Part shown: positions 1 to 8,948 of the stretch, piece by piece
Numbering within the stretch: position 1 is the first letter of the stretch
Layout of the letters: each line of letters begins with the position of its first letter
NCBI RefSeq assembly: GCF_038095975.1
Contig: NZ_CP146003.1
Span: forward strand, 62,001-126,000
DNA: 64,000 nucleotides
Direction of reading: 5' to 3'
From: Mesomycoplasma ovipneumoniae
Lineage (GTDB): Bacteria > Bacillota_I > Bacilli_A > Mycoplasmatales > Metamycoplasmataceae
Position numbers and translations under genes: made by a program
Notes under the pieces: model-generated
What the model was told of the DNA's origin: nothing
Databases searched by the model: none
The model's input: the letters and a program-made list of their open reading frames with translations, nothing else

Positions 1-59
1 AACAAGAACAACAGTTCTCAAAAATATCAATTTTCCGTGGGGGTTATGATGAAAACTAG
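1..59 (+). CDS. scpA: Segregation and condensation protein A, 3' end only
   Basis: The third forward frame is open from the window edge and stops at TAG 57-59, giving a short tail that ends GGYDEN. The product is not recognisable from 18 residues. The call rests on position: it overlaps the start of scpB by about 14 bases, the usual scpA-scpB coupling. ScpA is the kleisin that bridges the Smc heads in the chromosome-condensing Smc-ScpAB complex. Most of the gene lies outside the window, so the call is an inference from context. Confidence 0.55.
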   Translation, partial: QEQQFSKISIFRGGYDEN

Positions 60-633
60 AATTATTGAGGCAATTTTGTATCTTCAAGGTGAAAAAGGAG
101 TTTCTTCTCAACAACTTCAGAGTGCACTTAAATTATCAAAAATTAATGAAGCTCGTAAACTTTTAAAAGATTTTGCAGTCGAATTTAACCGTCAAAAAAG
201 AGGTATAATTGTTGTTGAATTTGCTGATATTTTTAAATTTGTTACCGCAAAAGATTTAAAACCTTTTATTATTGACTTTGTCGGAAATGAAAAAAAATAC
301 CGTCTAAGTAATGCAGCAATTGAGGTCGCCGCTATAATTGCCTATAAACAACCTGTAACAAGAAGTGTTATTGCCCAAATTCGTGGCGGAATTAATTCTG
401 ATTATATCGTAGGTTCACTGTTAGCAAAAGGAATAATTGAGGAGTTAGGAATGGCTCCGAGCCCTGGAAATCCTACACTTTATGGTGTAACTTCGAGGTT
501 TTTTGACTATTTCAAACTAAGATCGGCCAAGGATTTGCCTAAATTTAAAGAATTTGATTTATTAGACATTATTGAAGATCCTGACCAAAGCGAAAATTTT
601 GATCTTTTTTCTTCTCAACGAGAAACTGAATAA
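46..633 (+). CDS. scpB: Segregation and condensation protein B
   Basis: A protein of 195 residues with the ScpB fold of two winged helices. The conserved second half reads LSNAAIEVAAIIAYKQPVTR, followed by a GLLEE-like segment (KGIIEELG) and a typical ending TSRFFDYFKL. ScpB dimers bind ScpA and stabilise the Smc ring during chromosome segregation. The frame is also open upstream to GTG 37, but ATG 46 or 49 is the more likely start, inside the scpA stop region, which suggests translational coupling. Length is normal for the family. No in-frame TGA. Confidence 0.9.
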   Translation: MMKTRIIEAILYLQGEKGVSSQQLQSALKLSKINEARKLLKDFAVEFNRQKRGIIVVEFADIFKFVTAKDLKPFIIDFVGNEKKYRLSNAAIEVAAIIAYKQPVTRSVIAQIRGGINSDYIVGSLLAKGIIEELGMAPSPGNPTLYGVTSRFFDYFKLRSAKDLPKFKEFDLLDIIEDPDQSENFDLFSSQRETE

Positions 634-639
634 AATTTT

Positions 640-3477
640 ATGAAATATTTAGCAATTAATCGCGATGTTAACCTAGAAGACCAAAAGTTGATTTTTTTTA
701 ATTATGACTCTCCACTTGAATTAAGCAATTCTAAAATTATCGGCTTTGTTGGTAATAAACCTAATTCAATAAATGAAAACTATATTTTTAGTTTAGCATC
801 AACTATTTCTGATCTTGTTAAGGAAAAAAACTATCAGAAAATTTTAATCAATAGTAGTTCCAACAATTTTGGAATAGCTTTTGCATCAATTTTTTACAAT
901 GCTTTAGCCTCTGATCCTAACAAAGAAATTTTAATTTTTGAAGAAAAATTTGGATATTCCCAAAGTTTAGCGCGTCATTATTTTATAAATAATGACTTTG
1001 ATTTTTTCATAAATATTGAAGTTAATTTGTCAAATAAAAATTTAAATCTAACAGTTTTAACCTTTTATAAAAAAAACTTAACACTTTTGACGGCTGAAGA
1101 AGAAAAAAAAATCAACAAAACTGAGCAAAAACCATTTTTTTATAGAAGTTCACAAATTTATTTAACGCCAAAATTTCATATTAATTCAGACCATATTTTG
1201 AAATTTTACAGTTATTTTGACTTAGATTTCTACAAATTAGCAAATTTTTACCAGTTTTATGATTCAGAGTCAACCTTTTTAACTAATTTTTTAAAAGATC
1301 ATTTTGATACTGAAAAAAGTAAATTTTTACCAATAAAAAAGAGTTTTCCGATTGAAAAAATTACAAGACAAGTTAGCGATAATTCAATAATTTGAAAAAA
1401 GATCACAACAAGTGCTAAATTTATGACAAATGTAATTTTTTGAGTCAAAAAAAACAAAATTATAACTGCAGTTCGTAAAAAACTTAACTTTAATATTATA
1501 AAAGATAATGATTTTCAGCTGTTAGTGCTTGATTTTCTTGAAAGAAATTGAAAAAATGGGAAATATTTTCTGATAAGTCATCAAGCTAATAACTACATTT
1601 CTGAGTTTATTGAGCAGAAATTCGGTGCTAAAATCACAAAATTTTGTGAATATAATGAGAATTCAGAAACTGAATTACTTAAAATTCGAGAAAAAACTGA
1701 CGATGAAGTTGTTGTTATAACATCAAAAAGCGTTCATTTTGTTCCTAAAGTTTCTGAAAATTCAATTAAATACGGAATTAGTACTAAATTTTCTATTCTC
1801 TGGTATGTGAAAATTTTTGAATTTTACACACAAAATAATTTAAATATATTTGAAATTATTCAAAAGATGAAAAATGAGTTGAATTTTGTTTTTCAATATA
1901 AGTACCGAATGAAAGCAACTCCGTCAACTTTTGATAAAATTGTAAACTTGCTTGTAAATGAAAGTGACGCTCAATTTCGCCCACAAGGATACAACATTTC
2001 AAATTCAGATTCAGGAAAACATTCGATAAAATTAAAAGTTAACTTACAAAATAACGATTTTTACACACTAATTTACTTTAAACCAAAAGAAGAATTAACA
2101 CTCTACACAAATTTTTTGTCAAAAAATCACACCGAAAAAGAAGCCGTTTTTTTGGAAAACCTTCTTATTGACAAAATTAAACTTGCAAATAAAAATCTAG
2201 TATCATCAAAAAACAACAAAACGAAGAATTTTCTTAAATTTGGGATTTTTATAACAACTATTATCGTAATTTTAATTATTTTATTTTATAATTTCTACAA
2301 CTCTAGCTTTGCAGACGGCTCGCCTACAAAAATTTTTGTTAAATTTTATGAGTTTTTTTTCAAATCTCGGGTAAATAGATTAGTTCTTCTTGGTGCAATT
2401 GCTCATTTTTTATTTTGAAATTTAACCTCAACCTTGCAATTACGGCGGATTTTTAAATATCAAAAGGTAAAAACGAGATTTAGACACCTTTTTATCGCCA
2501 CTTTTATCGCCACTTTTATGCAATTTTCTACACCATTTTCATTTGGTGGCGAAATAAGTTACTATTGATATTTGCAAAAAAAGAAATATCCACTGAAAAA
2601 TATCAGCGCAACCTTGACATATAATGCCCTAATTCATCAGGTTTTTAATTTATTTGTCAGTTTGATTTTAATTCCAGTTGGTTTTATTTACTATCGTGAC
2701 CTTTTTATTTTAGACTCTTGGGAAAAAATCATTTTCTTTGCTTGACTTGTTGTCAATATTTTCTTAAACGTTCTAGTTTTATTAATAATTATAATTATTT
2801 CTGTTTGAAAAAAATTGCAATATTTGTTAATTAAATTATTTGTTTCACTTTTAAATCTCAATTTTTTAAAAAAAATTGAGGACAGACAACGATTAGAATA
2901 CCGTTTTCAATTTTTAATTGATAATTTCAAAAACCATTTTATGGAAGTTTTGTCTAATAAAAAACTGTTGGCAAAAATACTTTTACTTTATAAATTACCA
3001 GTTTTTTTCATAAATTTCTCTTTTGTAATTTTAATTATCACTTTAAAAGAACAAGGTTTAGATCTAAGTAACATCAATTTTCACGATTATCTCAAATTTA
3101 TATCAGGATTTACGCTTTTACAAATTTCAAACAACCTCTCACCTTCTCCAGGTGGCGTTGGTTCGGCTGATTTAATAACAAAATTAATTTTCAAAAGCTT
3201 TTTTGATGAAGCAAACTCTTTAAATTTAGATATTTTTAACTTTACAAACAGAATTTATACTTGATTTCTACCTTATTTATTATCAGCGATTGGAATTTTG
3301 ACTGTTTGAGTAGGTGAAAAAAGAGTTGACCGTTACAAAGAAATTCAAAATACGATGCAAGAAAACTTAATTTTGAATTACAAACTGAAAAAACAAGACA
3401 GTCATATCTTTTTTTATGCTTTATCTTTTTGAGCAATTGTCGCTACCGGGATTCTAATTTTTGTTTTTGCGATTTAA
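640..3477 (+). CDS. Fusion of a degenerate phosphohexomutase-like domain and an LPG-synthase-type membrane domain
   Basis: One 945-residue frame, with several TGA codons read as Trp. Residues 1 to about 525 are soluble and have the length and layout of a phosphomannomutase/phosphoglucomutase. The part around residues 285-430 resembles its third domain (ending near ISTKFSILWYV), followed by a mutase-like C-terminal piece (YFKPKEELTLY). The catalytic TASHNP loop is not found; the expected place reads FFINIEVNLSNKN. A membrane helix starts near residue 531. From about 580 the protein is multi-spanning, with the two hallmarks of the UPF0104/LPG_synthase_TM family, PFSFGGE near 630 and SPSPGGVGSAD near 834. 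Those domains act in lysyl-phosphatidylglycerol synthesis or lipid flipping; no lysyl-transferase domain is present. It starts 6 bases after scpB and its 3' end overlaps tsaD by 35 bases. The membrane domain is confident; the pseudo-mutase reading is inference. Confidence 0.65.
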
Positions 3478-4429
3478 TTTTTAGCTCGATTTGCGCAGCT
3501 TTTGCGATCATAGCCCCATTATCGGTACAAAATTCCCTTTTTGGGATAACAATTTTATAATTTTTTTCATATTCTTTAAATAATGCTCTAATTCCAGAAT
3601 TTGCTGCAACGCCGCCAACTAAACTTAAGGTTTTTATATTTTCATTGTCATTTAAAACAGAATCAAGCTGTCTTTTTAAATATTTTATTATTGTTTCCTG
3701 AAAAGAAACAGCGATTTTTTCGACATTTTTTAAATCAAGTTTATTTTTTTGCTTCATTTGGTTAGTAAAATTTATGACTTGAGTTTTTAGTCCGCTAAAA
3801 GAAAAATCCAAAGGATTTGCAAGCCTTTTTGGCAAACTGAAATTGATTAGTTCACCAATATTTTGCCGATTTTGCTGTCAAATTTGGTCAATTTTTGGTC
3901 CACCAGGCAACACTAAGCCTAAATTTCTACCGATTTTATCATAAATTTCGCCCAGAGCATCATCCGCTGTTGAGCCAATAATTTCAAGTTCACTCTCGTT
4001 TTTAGCCAAAATTCATTGACTATGACCTCCGGAAATTAAGAGCGAAAGTGCTGGAAAAACAATTTCATCCTCAATATTTGCCGACCAAAAATGTCCTAAA
4101 AGGTGGTTAACTGGAATTAAAGGCTTATTAAAATAAAGACTTAATGCACTTGCAAATAAAAATCCTATTTTCAAAGCACCCAATAATCCTGGATTATTTG
4201 TGTAGGCAATAGCATCAACCGTGGAAAAATCAACACGTTTTTGCAATAATTTCTCTAAAATTATTGCTAAATTTCGCGAATGTTCGCGAGCAGCAAGTTC
4301 TGGAATTGTTCCACCAAACTTTTGGTGGAATTCAATTTGGCTAATTGTTAAAATTATTTCAACTTTTTCATCACATAAAAGAGCAACAGATGCATCATCA
4401 TGAGAGGTTTCAATACCTAAAATTTTCAT
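3443..4429 (-). CDS. tsaD: tRNA N6-adenosine threonylcarbamoyltransferase
   Basis: A 328-residue Kae1/TsaD protein, which with TsaB/TsaE makes the t6A modification at position 37 of ANN-decoding tRNAs. It starts [14 protein letters not shown], carries the metal-binding histidine motif VNHLLGH, the glycine-rich [24 protein letters not shown], and ends near [12 protein letters not shown]. Two TGA codons are Trp. Start is ATG 4429 after an AAAAGG site. The TAG stop lies inside the last codons of the convergent membrane protein, so the two genes overlap tail to tail by 35 bases. It is divergent from tRNA-Ser across a 63-bp promoter region. Confidence 0.95.
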
Positions 4430-4440
4430 TTTTCTGCCTT

Positions 4441-4492
4441 TTATTTTTTTTATTTTATTATATAATATTTTATGATATAATTATAAAAATAT
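4441..4492. promoter_or_regulatory. Divergent promoter region between tsaD and tRNA-Ser
   Basis: This AT-rich gap holds TATAAT at 4461-4466 and again at 4476-4481. The second is 12 bases before the mature tRNA 5' end and is the likely -10 box for the tRNA. The near-palindromic block at 4458-4466 also reads as TATAAT on the minus strand and could serve tsaD. Confidence 0.55.
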
Positions 4493-4583
4493 GGGCCAGT
4501 ACTCAAGAGGCTGAAGAGGACGCACTGCTAACGCGTTAGGGGAGTGAAATCCCGCGCAGGTTCAAATCCTGTCTGGCCCGCCA
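4493..4583 (+). tRNA. tRNA-Ser (anticodon GCU)
   Basis: A 91-base class II tRNA. The acceptor stem GGGCCAG pairs fully with CTGGCCC, followed by G and an encoded CCA. The D-arm pairs CTC with GAG, the anticodon loop is CTGCTAA (anticodon GCT, reading AGC/AGU), the long variable arm pairs GGG with CCC, and the T-arm has GCAGG-TTCAAAT-CCTGT. The pair closing the anticodon loop (A31-C39) is mismatched; the other four pairs of that stem are canonical. Preceded by a TATAAT box. Confidence 0.95.
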
Positions 4584-4756
4584 AAACCCTTCGTTTTCGT
4601 TTTCTATTTCTTTTAAAGCATGATACATTAAAAAATAGTTTATCTTTATTGCCTCCTTATTTTTGTTTTTTATTTATAAATTGCGTGTCTAACATTTATT
4701 TATTAAATTATTTTTTTATGTTTTCATCAGTGTTTAGTAAACTCCTTTCTTAATTT

Positions 4757-4843
4757 TTATTTATTTTTTTGTAAAATCATTTTTGGAACGTCCTTTCTAT
4801 TTATATTTTCAATTTCTTCTTTTTTGGTTTTGTGTAAAAGCAT
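4757..4843 (-). CDS. Possible small ORF of 28 codons in the tandem array
   Basis: ATG 4843 follows a strong AAAGGAG site at 4854-4860 with good spacing. The peptide starts MLLHKTKKEEIE and ends MILQKNK. An internal GAAAGGAC plus ATG at 4780 repeats the same module, so the last seven codons look like a second unit fused in frame. The peptide is Lys/Glu-rich with no recognisable domain. Expression is unproven. Confidence 0.25.
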   Translation of the reverse strand: MLLHKTKKEEIENINRKDVPKMILQKNK

Positions 4844-4870
4844 TTTTAGTAAACTCCTTTGTAAATTTTT

Positions 4871-4903
4871 TTATACGTTAAAGTTTATTTTTTCTAAAAT
4901 CAT
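4871..4903 (-). CDS. Possible micro-ORF of 10 codons in the tandem array
   Basis: ATG 4903 follows AAAGGAGGTT, the best ribosome-binding sequence in the array, and encodes MILEKINFNV before TAA. It starts with the same M-I-L-x-K pattern as its neighbours. Too short to judge by coding statistics. Confidence 0.2.
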   Translation of the reverse strand: MILEKINFNV

Positions 4904-4994
4904 GTTTTGTAACCTCCTTTCTAAATTTTTATTTATATGCTAAATTTTATTTTTGTGTAAAACCAAAATTTATTATGTGTGTTTACATTCGTTT

Positions 4995-5051
4995 TTAGTT
5001 TTTCCTTTTATTTTTGTGAATTACAAAATCATTATGTATATGTTCATGCAT
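4995..5051 (-). CDS. Possible small ORF of 18 codons in the tandem array
   Basis: ATG 5051 lies 9 bases after a GAAAGGAG site. The peptide is His- and Lys-rich (MHEHIHNDFVIHKNKRKN). The core FVIHKNK also occurs in a neighbouring 10-codon ORF starting at 5119 (MNFVIHKNKI), which supports duplication of a translated unit. No known family recognised. Confidence 0.3.
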   Translation of the reverse strand: MHEHIHNDFVIHKNKRKN

Positions 5052-5161
5052 ATGTAAAATCTCCTTTCGTTGTTATAATTTATAAGTTATATTTTATTTT
5101 TGTGAATAACAAAATTCATTATAATCTCTCGTCGTTCTCAATAAAAAAATCTATAAAAAAT

Positions 5162-5194
5162 TCTAATCTCTAATCTCTAATCTCTAATCTCTAA
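5162..5194. repeat. 7-bp tandem repeat, about 4.7 copies
   Basis: The unit TCTAATC is repeated perfectly four times, with a partial fifth copy, at the upstream end of the minus-strand micro-ORF array. Exact short tandem repeats in mycoplasmas often vary in copy number by slipped-strand mispairing. Here the repeat could change promoter spacing for the array, but no good promoter is evident beside it. Confidence 0.8.
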
Positions 5195-5220
5195 AAAATT
5201 TCTATAATAAAACTCTATAA

Positions 5221-5250
5221 AAAAAGGCAAATGAAAATTTGCCTTTTTTA
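5221..5250. terminator. Bidirectional intrinsic terminator
   Basis: The stem GGCAAAT (5226-5232) pairs with ATTTGCC (5237-5243) around a GAAA loop, with an A-run on one side and a T-run on the other, so it can terminate transcription in both directions. It separates the micro-ORF array from dispersed element A. Confidence 0.85.
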
Positions 5251-5261
5251 ATTATTGGAAA

Positions 5262-5280
5262 TAAAATGATTATCTATTTT
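5262..5280. repeat. Left flanking direct repeat of dispersed element A
   Basis: These 19 bases match 5842-5860, at the 3' end of gap, except for one substitution and an offset of the flanking T-run. The shared core is AAAATAGATAAT on the minus strand and includes the gap stop codon. The similarity fades out over the next 15-20 bases toward each side's terminator. It looks like a target duplication or a recombination scar bordering element A. Confidence 0.55.
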
Positions 5281-5731
5281 CCTGAACTTCCTGGTTTGAT
5301 GGCAAAAATTCACTTTTTAGTGAATATAAATATGCAAAAATACCGGCAAATCCGGGTTTTTAATCCTTAAATCTTAATTTTTATTATTTTAAATTTAACC
5401 TTTTGCAAAAAAAAAAAAAAAATGTTTGGTTTAAAATAAAATTGTGTTATAATAAACATCACTTAAGAATGAATTAATAAATTTTAATATTGAATTAAGG
5501 GGGAATTAATTATGTTTTTGTCATAAAAAAATCAGAAAATGCGAATTATCCACTATATTTTTAAATATGATGGAATGCCTTAAATTTGACCGTTTAGAAA
5601 TCTACAAATTTAGGGCTTTTAGTTATTGTTCTTTCAAAACTTCATATGTTTTTTTAGGCTCAATGTAAGTAAAAATGAGCTTTCTATTTACATTGAGTTT
5701 AAATAATAGTTGTATTTTTTTGTGATTTTTG
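5281..5731 (+). repeat. Dispersed element, copy A
   Basis: About 450 bases found again at 14.74-16.61 kb (copy B, split by an IS) and inverted at 53.86-54.29 kb (copy C). Order: a hairpin (TTCACT/AGTGAA, 5309-5324), an intrinsic terminator (CCGG stem, 5342-5360, then T-run), a 16-base poly(A) tract (5407-5422), a TATAAT promoter (5448-5453), an AAGGGGG site with a 4-codon ORF (5512-5526), then three stem-loops and a T-rich end. No protein longer than a few residues is conserved between copies, so the conserved product is probably RNA. It fills most of the gap between the micro-ORF array and the end of gap. Confidence 0.7.
5460..5722 (+). ncRNA. Candidate structured RNA, copy A
   Basis: Expected to start a few bases after TATAAT 5448-5453 and end at the T-run after 5710. 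Stem 2 pairs 5577-5587 with 5606-5616, and stem 3 pairs CTCAATGTAA (5659-5668) with 5688-5697. Stem 1 (around 5550-5573) has one mismatch in this copy. In stem 3 a U-A pair here is C-G in copy B. In stem 2 a U-G pair here is A-U in copy C. Such compensated changes are evidence for selected RNA structure. A 4-codon ORF (MFLS) lies in the leader. I do not recognise the family. Confidence 0.55.
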
Positions 5732-5797
5732 CTGTTTTATGATAAATTGACTTTTGCCAGTGTTTTAAAATAGGTAATTAACTTTTGCCAAAAAGTT

Positions 5798-5828
5798 AAA
5801 AAAGTGCCCAAAAACCGGACACTTTTTG
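5798..5828. terminator. Terminator downstream of gap
   Basis: AAAAAGTG (799-806 of the 5-kb block) pairs with CACTTTTT (820-827), extended by a CC/GG pair, with T-runs in both reading directions. It lies 25 bases beyond the gap stop codon and should end the minus-strand gap transcript. Confidence 0.8.
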
Positions 5829-5841
5829 AATTGATTAAAGT

Positions 5842-5852
5842 AAAATAATTAT

Positions 5853-5860
<8 letters not shown>
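5842..5860. repeat. Right flanking direct repeat of element A, at the gap stop codon
   Basis: Partner of 5262-5280. It contains the gap stop (TAG, 5853-5855 on the minus strand), so the far copy at 5262-5280 is a duplicated scrap of the gap 3' end. The pair brackets element A and the gap terminator. Confidence 0.55.
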
Positions 5861-6884
<1,024 letters not shown>

Positions 6885-7019
6885 CTAATTTTTTTAAAAA
6901 AATTGACTAAAATTTTTTTTATAGTAAATTTTACCACTTTCTTACTAGTTTACTTTAAAATTTCAATTATTATTTTATTTTTGTATAAAATTCTTAGTAT
7001 AAAACCCAGAAAGGCTTAT

Positions 7020-8948
7020 ATGACTTATTCAGTTGAGAAACTTAAACTTTTAAAAGGGCTTGAAGCTGTAAAAAAACGACCTGGAATGTACATAGGTTCT
7101 ACAGACATTAACGGACTTCATCAATTAATCTGAGAAATTTTTGATAATGCAGTTGATGAAGTAATTGCTGGTTTTGCAAATGAAATTAAAGTGGTAATAA
7201 ATCTTGATAATTCAGTTGAAATTAGTGACAATGGTCGCGGAATTCCAACTGAAATTCATAAAAAGACCGGTAAAACTGGTGTTGAATTAGTTTTTACAGA
7301 ACTTCATTCAGGAGCTAAATTTTCTGATGAAATTTATAAAACAGCCGGCGGACTCCACGGAGTTGGCTCATCAGTCGTGAATGCATTATCTAAAAAAATG
7401 GAAGTTTTTGTTTCTCGTAACCAAAAATCGTTTTATACATCTTTTATTAACGGTGGAAAAATTGAAAATAGAACCCAAGAATTAGGACCTAGCAAAATTA
7501 GTGGCACAAAAATAATATTTTTGCCTGATTTTTCATTTTTTTCGCACAAGGAATATGATCCTGAAATGATAATTTCAAGGTTGCAGGAAACTTGCTTTTT
7601 AGTTAAAAATTTAAAAATTGAGTTTGTTGATCTAAAAAACGGTATTGAAAAAACTTTTCAATTTAGCAAAGGAATTGAAAATTTTGTTGAATTTTTAAAC
7701 AAAGACAGCCAAAAAATTCATGACAAAATTATCGCTTTTAAAGAAAAAAGTCAAGAAATCATAGTAGAATTTGCATTTCAGTATGTTGATTCTCAACAGG
7801 AAAATATTATCTCATTTGTTAATAACGTAAAAACAAATTTGGGCGGAAGTCATGAAAATGGTCTAAAAGCTGGAATTGTAAAAGCGATTAATACTTATGG
7901 TCAACAAAATAATTTGCTGAAAAATAAGCAAATTTTTGACTTTAATGATGTAAAAGTTGGTCTTTCCTTAATTTTATCGCTGCGAATTCCTGAACCAATT
8001 TTGGAATTTGTCGGTCAAACTAAAAATAAATTAGCAACAGTCTTGGCAAAAACAGTCACAGAAGAGGTCGTTTTTAGAAATTTAATGTCCTTTTTTATTC
8101 AAAATAAAGAAACTGCTCAAAAAATTATTACTTTTTTACTAAATGTTTATCAGCAAAAAGAAAAGTTAAAATTAAGTCTAACAGAAACAAAAATTTCTAA
8201 GTCAGTGGCCAAAGAAAAACGGATTTTATCAGGAAAATTAACTCCTGCTAATTCAAAAAAAGCTATGAATCGTGAGCTTTTTTTAGTCGAAGGTGAGTCA
8301 GCTGGTGGTTCAGCAAAACTTGCGCGAAATCGTGAATTTCAAGCAATTTTACCACTCAAAGGTAAAATTGTAAATTCACAAAAAACTAGACTGATCGAAG
8401 TTTTAAAAAATGAAGAAATTATTGCCATTATTAGCGCTTTAGGAACTGGAATTGGTCAGAATTTTAACCTTAAAAACTTAAATTATGGCAAAATCATTAT
8501 TATGACCGATGCTGATAACGACGGCGCTCACATTCAAATTTTAATTTTGACCTTCTTGTTTTATCACATGCGTCCTTTAATTGAAAATGGTTTTGTCTAT
8601 ATTGCTCAACCGCCTTTGTACCGAATTAGTGAAAAAAATAAGAAAGACATTTATATTTGAGAAGAAAAAGAATTCCATGAATATGTAAAAAAACATCCTA
8701 ATGCTCAAATTCAACGTTATAAAGGTCTTGGCGAAATGAATGCGTCCCAACTTTGACAGACAACAATGGATCCTGAAAAACGAATTTTAGAAAAAGTTTT
8801 TATCGAAGACCTTGAAAAAGTTGAGGAAAATTTCCGCATTTTAATGGGAGAAAGAGCTGATTTGCGTAAAAATTGAATTCAAGAAAATGTTGACTTTTCA
8901 CTTGAAGATAGTTTTATTGACAATTTAAAGGAGCCAGTCTATGAGTAA
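7020..8948 (+). CDS. parE: DNA topoisomerase IV subunit B
   Basis: A 642-residue type IIA topoisomerase ATPase subunit that works with ParC to unlink daughter chromosomes. The GHKL ATPase motifs are visible: [23 protein letters not shown] and [15 protein letters not shown]. The Toprim domain has [14 protein letters not shown] and [10 protein letters not shown], followed by the C-terminal QRYKGLGEM. The start ATG 7020 follows AGAAAGG. It overlaps parC by 8 bases, so the two are translationally coupled. ParE rather than GyrB is chosen because it is paired with parC and begins with the ParE-like [20 protein letters not shown]. Confidence 0.95.

Larger units (their letters stand above)
4651..5130 (-). 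repeat. Degenerate tandem array of Shine-Dalgarno/start-codon modules
   Basis: Read on the minus strand, this low-complexity stretch repeats a unit of roughly 50-90 bases: an AAAGGAG-type site, a short spacer, ATG, codons resembling M-I-L-H-K-N-K, an early stop, then AT-rich spacer. Ribosome-binding-like sites lie at about 5061-5068, 5002-5008, 4911-4920, 4854-4860, 4790-4797, 4742-4748 and 4651-4659. Several precede short ORFs (5117-5119 start, 5051, 4903, 4843, 4780). The words ATTCACAAAAATAAA and TTTTACACAAAA recur. The units are clearly related but diverged. I do not recognise the sequence. It could be a worn-down gene family, a set of tiny peptide genes or an mRNA-borne ribosome-binding decoy. 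Confidence 0.55.

Noticed and set aside
640..2418. Splitting the long membrane protein at its TGA codons into three or more separate genes
   Set aside because: All pieces are in one frame with no alternative start signals, and TGA encodes Trp throughout the window.
4651..5130. Riboswitch or T-box leader for a downstream gene
   Set aside because: The array reads toward the antisense strand of tRNA-Ser and has no ordinary coding gene downstream.
4979..5173. Forward-strand ORF of 64 codons in the AT-rich gap
   Set aside because: It is the complement of the minus-strand repeat array, is dominated by Phe, Tyr and Ile codons from poly-T runs and has no ribosome-binding site.
5160..5195. CRISPR array
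   Set aside because: The repeated unit is 7 bp without spacers. No cas genes or 25-40 bp repeats with unique spacers occur anywhere in the window.
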